From: Pocillopora verrucosa
Taxonomy: Eukaryota; Cnidaria; Anthozoa; Scleractinia; Pocilloporidae
Reading direction: 5' to 3'
DNA length: 64,000 nucleotides
NCBI RefSeq assembly: GCF_036669915.1
Contig: NC_089315.1
Coordinates: forward strand, 6,595,791 to 6,659,790
Under the pieces are notes generated by a model. The model was not told the origin of the DNA and did no database searches. It saw only the letters and a program-made list of their open reading frames with translations. The position numbers were made by a program, and so were the translations under genes. This document shows positions 58,311 through 64,000 of this stretch, one piece after another. The stretch's first letter is position 1. Each line of letters opens with the position of its first letter.

Positions 58311-60447
58311 AACGACTCCAGGAGGTAACAACGGAAACTAGCAAAGAGCTCAATCGCAGTAGTCAAGTCGGTTTTAGTTCTAAAGGACTAGATTAAAAAT
58401 AACATAAATAGACATTGACAAATAAAAAAAAAGGCTTTTAATATCTATTTTAACGTAATTTAAAAGACTATTAATGAACATAGCTTTTCTTACAGAAAAA
58501 CAAAATTCAATTACACTGGATTCAAAAATAATAAAAATTGTCAATACCTCACTTATTTGAAATCTGTTTTTCCAACCATTCTTCAAGAATAGTTGCAACA
58601 TCATATCTAGCCACATCATCCTCTCTAAGAATCTTTATCAGCCTCTCTACAGTTGCCTCGGGCCCAAAAGACCACTGTTCAAGAAGACGATCGGTAGGAT
58701 TTTCTGTCTGTTTTAAATTTTTTATTATATCCTTATCAAATCCCATTTTCTCTCCAAGTGAGCGATAATCTCTAAAAGAAAGATTATCCTTTTTATTAAG
58801 TTTAAGGCAGATTTTACTCCACACTGGATATGGAATGTCTGCGACTTTAAAAGATCGCCTATTGACAGTCACTTTAGCCTGATCTCTATTTGAATCATTA
58901 TCGTTGGCATTTTTTAGTTCTGCCGCGGCATTATCCGTCTGATTCATTCCATTGCTCTCTTTGTTGATCTTTTTGTCAGCCTCAATGCCCGGCGTCTCAT
59001 CCTCCACTATGTTACATTCATCTGTAAACAGGAAAGAAATGAAGCTTGTCAGAACAGGTTGCCCTTGATGTTGATGTTAATCGGGAAAAAAACATTCGTA
59101 ACCACGACTAATGAACACAACCTTTTTTTTAGGCTTGCTAAAGGGGAATATATAATATAACAAACTTTAATTTAATTTATACAAGCTCACACCATACACA
59201 CACAAACAACACCCACAAATTGCAATAACAACGAGCTAAACTTACATAGCTAGGGATATATTATTTAAACAATCAAACAATGGCCACTGAAAAGTGATTA
59301 GTATTAATATTTGCACTTCGCGGAAAAAAAGCATAATTGACATCGTAATTTACAGACTCGACACCTTACAATAAAAGTTTAGTTTCCTTGCATCGCCGCT
59401 CGATGACCATGTCCCCTGTTACTAGCAGCAGAGGTAAGGAGGACATTACGTTGAGCGGCATATCTTGGGCAATACATGGAACAATGTTTCGCTGATTCAG
59501 AGTCAACACCGCACTCGCAAATAGGTGACGCAAAACTATTAATTTTGAAGACATTTTCCCCAAGATTAGAAAATCCAAGTCAAAGGTTGTTGTGATCAAA
59601 AGATACACGCCTTGAAAAATAACAATCATATAACCTATTGCAAGTATTTCTCCTAACCAAGTACATTTCTCCCATTTGATGCTGAAAACTCGATATGATA
59701 TATAAATGTATTACACTTAACCATTTAGGATTGTGCTGCTAGGCCATGTTGCTCTTACAGCATTGGTAGAGGTAAACTTTAATTAATCATTACCTCCTTT
59801 CTCCAAAGTTGACATGATGAGTTTTGACACTTTCAGTAGAGAGGTATCCAAAGTTTCATGATATAAAGTCACGTAAACAGCAGGTGTTGTAGACTATAAC
59901 TCATTGGTTGAGAACCTTGAGCTAATATATCATTAGATAGGGGTGGGTGTATTTTTTAACGTTTTTACCTGGTTCACTTTTACTAAATGAAGAATTGCTA
60001 CCATTTTGAGGCATATCATCTTCTGATCCTGTCTCACTTGTACTTGTGCTGGGGAGACCATCCTGGACAGGTCTCCCGGTATTGTGAGTTGGACCACGAG
60101 CTGTCAAAACAATCATGTAAGAAAATATATTTTTTCTCTACATCTAAAAAATTCCTCCTCGTATCTTTCAGATTTGCTTTAATAAAACTTACTAAATCTT
60201 GAAGCTCTCAAGCTGATTTTCCCTTTGTGGGAATTGAAAAAGTAAACAAGGAATTGTTTAATGTGGAAATAAAGACAACAAAAACAAGCATCAAGACACA
60301 TTAATGAGAAAGTTTAATTATTCTTGGCTGAAGGGTAGATAAGTCCAAAGTTTAAGCTTATGGTTACAACACTGGGCCCAGCCGGAAAACACGGGCTGAA
60401 TTTACTAGAAAACAGGGAAATCATGATATCCCATACGCAGAAAGAAA
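58311..60447. repeat. about 2.1-kb duplicated block, copy 2
   Basis: Second copy of the block at 35757-37858, same orientation, including exons, intron and flanks. After 60447 it continues GGGAAAGGAGTAG instead of gypsy sequence, so this is the copy without the insertion. Confidence 0.85.
58549..60100 (-). CDS. death-domain protein, two 3' exons (copy 2)
   Basis: Exon a is 60100-59969 (132 nt) and exon b is 59021-58549 (473 nt): exactly the sizes of copy 1, with the same phases and splice sites. The protein ends in the same death fold (LGEKMGFDKD, NPTDRLLEQWS, DDVARYDVATILEEWLEK). Many residues differ from copy 1 without any stop, so both copies have kept reading frame after splitting. No upstream exon was found between 60100 and 64000; it may be outside the window. 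A two-exon coding fragment inside a mobile repeat is the alternative. Confidence 0.6.
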
Positions 60448-61508
60448 GGGAAAGGAGTAGAAAAAGACTTGTCTCATGAATGAAACTGAGTATTAAATTT
60501 CAGAGTTACTTTTCATCAATTTGAGATCATTTATGTCAAAGTTTCTAACAAATATGTGTTTTGATATTTAAATCTCTTAATTTGAATGTTACATTAACAG
60601 ACTCAGGGTTTTTCTGCATACTACTTCTTTTATATTTCTTTAATGACTCCAGTCTTTTATTGTGTTTATAATCACCAACAAATGGTGAGTGACTTTGGAC
60701 CCGCCTGCAATTTTATTGGAGGTCTTTCCATTCCTAGAAAATTGTGTCAAAACAGAACTCAAAACATTGATGATTTTGGAAATTAGCCTACAAAAAAAAA
60801 ATTCCAAATTGTAATGGACTGATATATCATAGTGGGCCTGAAATTGAAACAAGTGAGATGGACTGTCAAGCTCCGGCCAGATTTTCTTTTTCTTCTTTTT
60901 TTCACTTCTTTTTTTTTACTGTACCTGGGTAAAAAACAATTTCCTTACAGTCACAGGAGTTTGTTGATCTTTTCAGTTTCTTAGCCCACTGGAGATGGCC
61001 ATGGTCTAGCTAAATGCCTGGGATCAAAAGTCATGATTACAGTCATTATACTGACAGACTAAATACTTTTTCTTTCCCTAGGATAAAATAACACTTTAAC
61101 TAGGCCACAGTTTCCTTCAAATAATATGCAACTTCCCTGATCTGAGACTGCATTAATTATTTCACTAACACTCTTTACCTGGGTAGTGGGGCAAATCAGT
61201 CTCGTCAGGTCCAGTTGTATTACCTTAATACAAACAAATTAATTTCATGAGTGCACATGACCCAATACCTACATTGCTGGTTTAATGTTCAGAAAAGTAA
61301 AAAAATGAAAGCATACATTCCTAGAAGAAGGCAGAACACTGATTGATGCTATAACATTACCTTGAGACTTTGTGAGAAGGGCCCACTAAACTCAAAGTTG
61401 GAGATTTTCCCTTACCACAAAGCTCATAACATGTCACTAAATAAAACGTTTTTATGCATATACCCTTTTTTTCAATACAATGTCAACATTTCCTGAAATC
61501 TAGCCACA
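60448..61508. other. intergenic region without recognisable gene
   Basis: AT-rich with T-rich tracts (60880-60920). A - strand frame at 60852-60640 (70 codons) has no known domain. Nothing else was seen. Confidence 0.5.
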
Positions 61509-62351
61509 TGACGACTTCAACACGGACAAAGTGTGTAATTCTGCGAACCCCACTTAAGTGGGGTTCGTGCATATGTATGAGCATTGTTACCCAGTAACGC
61601 GTGACGTATTTTACGTCACGTTCCACTGTAGTAAAACCTGTTTGGATGCGGTCGGAGAAACTGGGATAGATCGAGAAATTCGAAGTGAACTACGTCTGGT
61701 GTTTTGACTGTAATTTGGTAAGCTTTATTTGCTAAGTGGATAAAGATAAAGTAGATGTAGTTTAGAAAATGGTTTTGATCTTTGAAATTCATAAAGATTT
61801 CGTCTATGAAAGATTATGCAAATTCATTCCTGAAATTGAAGCGAACCTTAATATGAGCTTTTTGTTTACATAAGTTTGGGGGATATTTAAAAGTATAAGT
61901 CGGTCTTCTTAAAGCGAAGATATTGTTCACTGAAGGGGAAGGTTTCTTCGCTTTCTTTTCCGATCAGGCAATGCTCGATCCCTGATCTCTCGTGGATCAC
62001 AGACGCAGCGATTCAAATCCGTGTTCCAGCCGTCAAAGGAAACGATCACGTAATCATCGTCTACTTCTTCAACGGTGCACGTACACCAAAGTCGCCTTCC
62101 TCAGCTTTGAAGCCCACAGTTTGTGGAAGCGCCATCACGTTTTTTAGTTCACCGCGCGTTTAGTTCACGCGATCAAAACAAGTTTGCGATCGCTAAAGCC
62201 GGTCAACTTGTTTTGATGAATCTGCAATCGGTCGCCAGGATACTTAGTGGTGTTCAGTATCCTTAGGTAATTCTAGCGCCCCATTACGCATGTGTCGATT
62301 AACACCGGAATTCTTAATGAATTACACACTTTGTCCTTGTTGAAGTCGCCA
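61509..62351. mobile_element. 843-bp non-coding element with 32-bp terminal inverted repeats
   Basis: The left end CGACTTCAACACGGACAAAG (from 61512) and the right end CTTTGTCCTTGTTGAAGTCG (to 62348) are inverse copies with one mismatch. The full match covers about 32 bases, 61509-61540 against 62320-62351. Inside, short palindromes (ACCCCACTTAAGTGGGGT, GTGACG..CGTCAC) and no long frame are seen. This fits a non-autonomous DNA transposon. No clear target duplication was found, so the superfamily is open. Confidence 0.75.
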
Positions 62352-62690
62352 TAAAAACCTCTCATCATCCTCAGTGAGTAATCTCAAGCCCAGAGCAATT
62401 TGTATCTTAGCTGGAAGAGTTGTAGCCAAGTTAAGCCTTAATCCTCTAAGATATTTGCGAAGGGAAATGCAATTTCAGAGGCAAGTTAAGTTATGTTGCC
62501 AATTGAAACATACAAGTCAAAAATTAAAAAAATACATCTATATATCTATGTATTTTCAAAAACGTTGCAATTTGGAAACATATATGAAATATATGTATAA
62601 CTTTTTTTTAACCAAAAAGGTGTCAACAGAATAAAATAAAGGGACAATTTTAAGTCAGCCGTGCTTTTGCTTCCCTTCGAAGTATTCATC

Positions 62691-62900
62691 TCACCGGCAG
62701 ATTTGACAATCGCCTTCTTGATCTTCTCTAAATTCATTATACCTGAGCAGAGGAGCATTTTGTTGCGCATTTCCTGTATATTTTAGTTTGATGCGAGAAA
62801 CTGCTGACATGAGCCTGCGTCGGTAATCGCGAAAGAAAAGAAGGAAAATACGTCGGAAAACAACGATGGATGGAGTATTTGAGACAACTTTTCTCTTCAT
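62691..62900 (-). CDS. possible first exon, unknown protein
   Basis: The - strand frame starts with ATG at 62900 and codes a basic, partly hydrophobic N-terminus (VVFRRIFLLFFRDYRRR). It ends in GDCQICR next to a possible donor GTGAGAT near 62700. The CxxC end could be the beginning of a RING-type finger continuing in another exon, but no such exon was found. It may equally be a chance frame. Confidence 0.2.
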   Translation of the reverse strand: MKRKVVSNTPSIVVFRRIFLLFFRDYRRRLMSAVSRIKLKYTGNAQQNAPLLRYNEFREDQEGDCQICR

Positions 62901-64000
62901 TTTTCCCGCCGTAACTTAGATAGAAGCGGCAAAGTCTTAAAATTGTTGTGTGGTCTGTGGAAGGAAGTTAATTTCAAAAAGCAAAAGATTGTACAAATGA
63001 CTACGAGTCTTGTCTTGTGATTACTTGGGCGATCGATTTAGACGATGTTGTTTGAGAAGGAAAGAGGCCTGTCGAAGAGCACAAACGAATTGGATAGTAT
63101 ACTTTTATCGTGTCATTGCTATCTCAAGCTATCGTTGATCATTTGAAGTACTCACTTTTCTGTGAGCGTCTTTTAGAGCTTCAACTGTACTGCTGGTGTA
63201 AAGTTTACAGAAGTTTATGTTTTGTTTCAAAACGTTTTTTTTTTTTAATGTGAATCACAACCGGCGGGGCCGATTACCAACAAAAAGGTTCAATGTCGAG
63301 TAAAGAAAAGTAAGACAACGTAAGTACCAGAGATACGGTCGTTACATCAAATAGCTTGTTAGAAAAGGAGGAATAATTATGGATTTTATAGGAGTGAGGA
63401 AAAGTCTTTTCAATCATTAGTCTCGGAAAAATCATCAGATATGATCAATGATGTGGGGAAATTGTGAATTAACTAACAAGTACTAGTTTGGGCTTCCAGT
63501 TGTAATATGAATAGTTAAATAAATCAATTATTTCCCAACAAAAATTACATTTAAATTTTAAAATTATATTTAAATCATATTCTTATGTCTTTTGTAACTG
63601 ATTCTAGCCTTAAAATCCTTTTTAACTTATATGTATTTTAAATATTGTAGTTAGACATTGTAACCGAAAAGCCTAAGTTGGTAGTTACAATGGACGTATC
63701 TATGTATGTCTTCATTTTATCATTTCAACTGCGCAACAAAACTGTATGCAATCTTATTCTACAACCCCTTAAATTACAAGAGTTATGTGACAACTCGATA
63801 GGCTGAAAATACTCTTATTACATGCTAAACAAAAAAAGAACCAGTAGGGCTGATATTTAACAGTAAGGATAAAAAAAAATATCTCCAAAGCCTTTTTCCC
63901 TCGGAACAAGACTACATGAGGTTAGATTAAACTAATGTGGAGAGGTTCGTAGATCTCTTCAGGAAAACATATGATTTATATCTATCAGATTTTAGAGAAA
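62901..64000. other. right flank without recognisable gene
   Basis: AT-rich, with only short open frames and no conserved domain, tRNA or repeat pair recognised. It may be intron or 5' flank of a gene beyond the window. Confidence 0.5.

Overview
This is a 64 kb piece of an intron-rich, AT-rich animal genome, most likely from an anthozoan cnidarian (a stony coral is my best guess). The evidence is short GT-AG introns, LDL-receptor-like and SRCR receptors, tRNA-derived SINEs, a CR1/L2-like LINE, Ty3/gypsy and P-like transposons, and hairpin repeats of a kind I associate with coral genomes. No bacterial, plasmid or phage features are present.

The left half (5.0-33.2 kb) holds two complete multi-exon genes in tandem on the + strand. 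Both encode large type I membrane receptors. Gene A (5036-16122, 14 exons, 1642 aa when spliced) has a signal peptide, three YWTD beta-propeller/EGF pairs, a Ser/Thr/Pro-rich stalk, a fourth EGF, a SEA-like juxtamembrane region, one membrane helix and a 290-residue tail rich in NPxY/YxxL motifs. Gene B (19468-33235, 16 exons, 1511 aa) has the same beginning and end. In place of the middle propeller, however, it carries three SRCR domains separated by very short linker exons, all in phase 1. In both reconstructions the exon lengths sum to an exact multiple of three, and every junction uses consensus splice sites and keeps frame. A third, inverted relative (gene C, 46891-43255, - strand) keeps the signal peptide, one propeller and a SEA/TM exon. 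Its EGF, SRCR and tail exons were not found. The three look like a local family of cell-surface receptors built by exon shuffling.

Between genes B and C lie decayed mobile elements: a - strand gypsy RT scrap (35.2-35.8 kb), a 5'-truncated and frameshifted Ty3/gypsy copy (37.86 to about 42.75 kb) with its 3' LTR, a SINE and several hairpin repeats. A block of about 2.1 kb carrying two exons of a death-domain protein (MyD88-like fold) occurs twice in the same orientation, at 35.76-37.86 kb and 58.31-60.45 kb. The exon lengths are identical in the two copies.

The right part contains a 5'-truncated LINE (50.8-52.3 kb, -), a complete but defective P-like DNA transposon (52415-56310) with 48-bp terminal inverted repeats and a 7-bp target duplication, a truncated class A GPCR pseudogene (57.1-57.6 kb, -), and an 843-bp element with 32-bp inverted ends (61509-62351). 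The P-like element carries two convergent broken genes: a THAP-domain transposase and a C2H2-finger protein.

The two observations I rate highest are the receptor cluster with its propeller/SRCR/SEA/ITIM-like architecture and the two-gene layout of the P-like transposon. All exon calls come from reading splice sites and frames by eye. No alignment, transcript or database was available.
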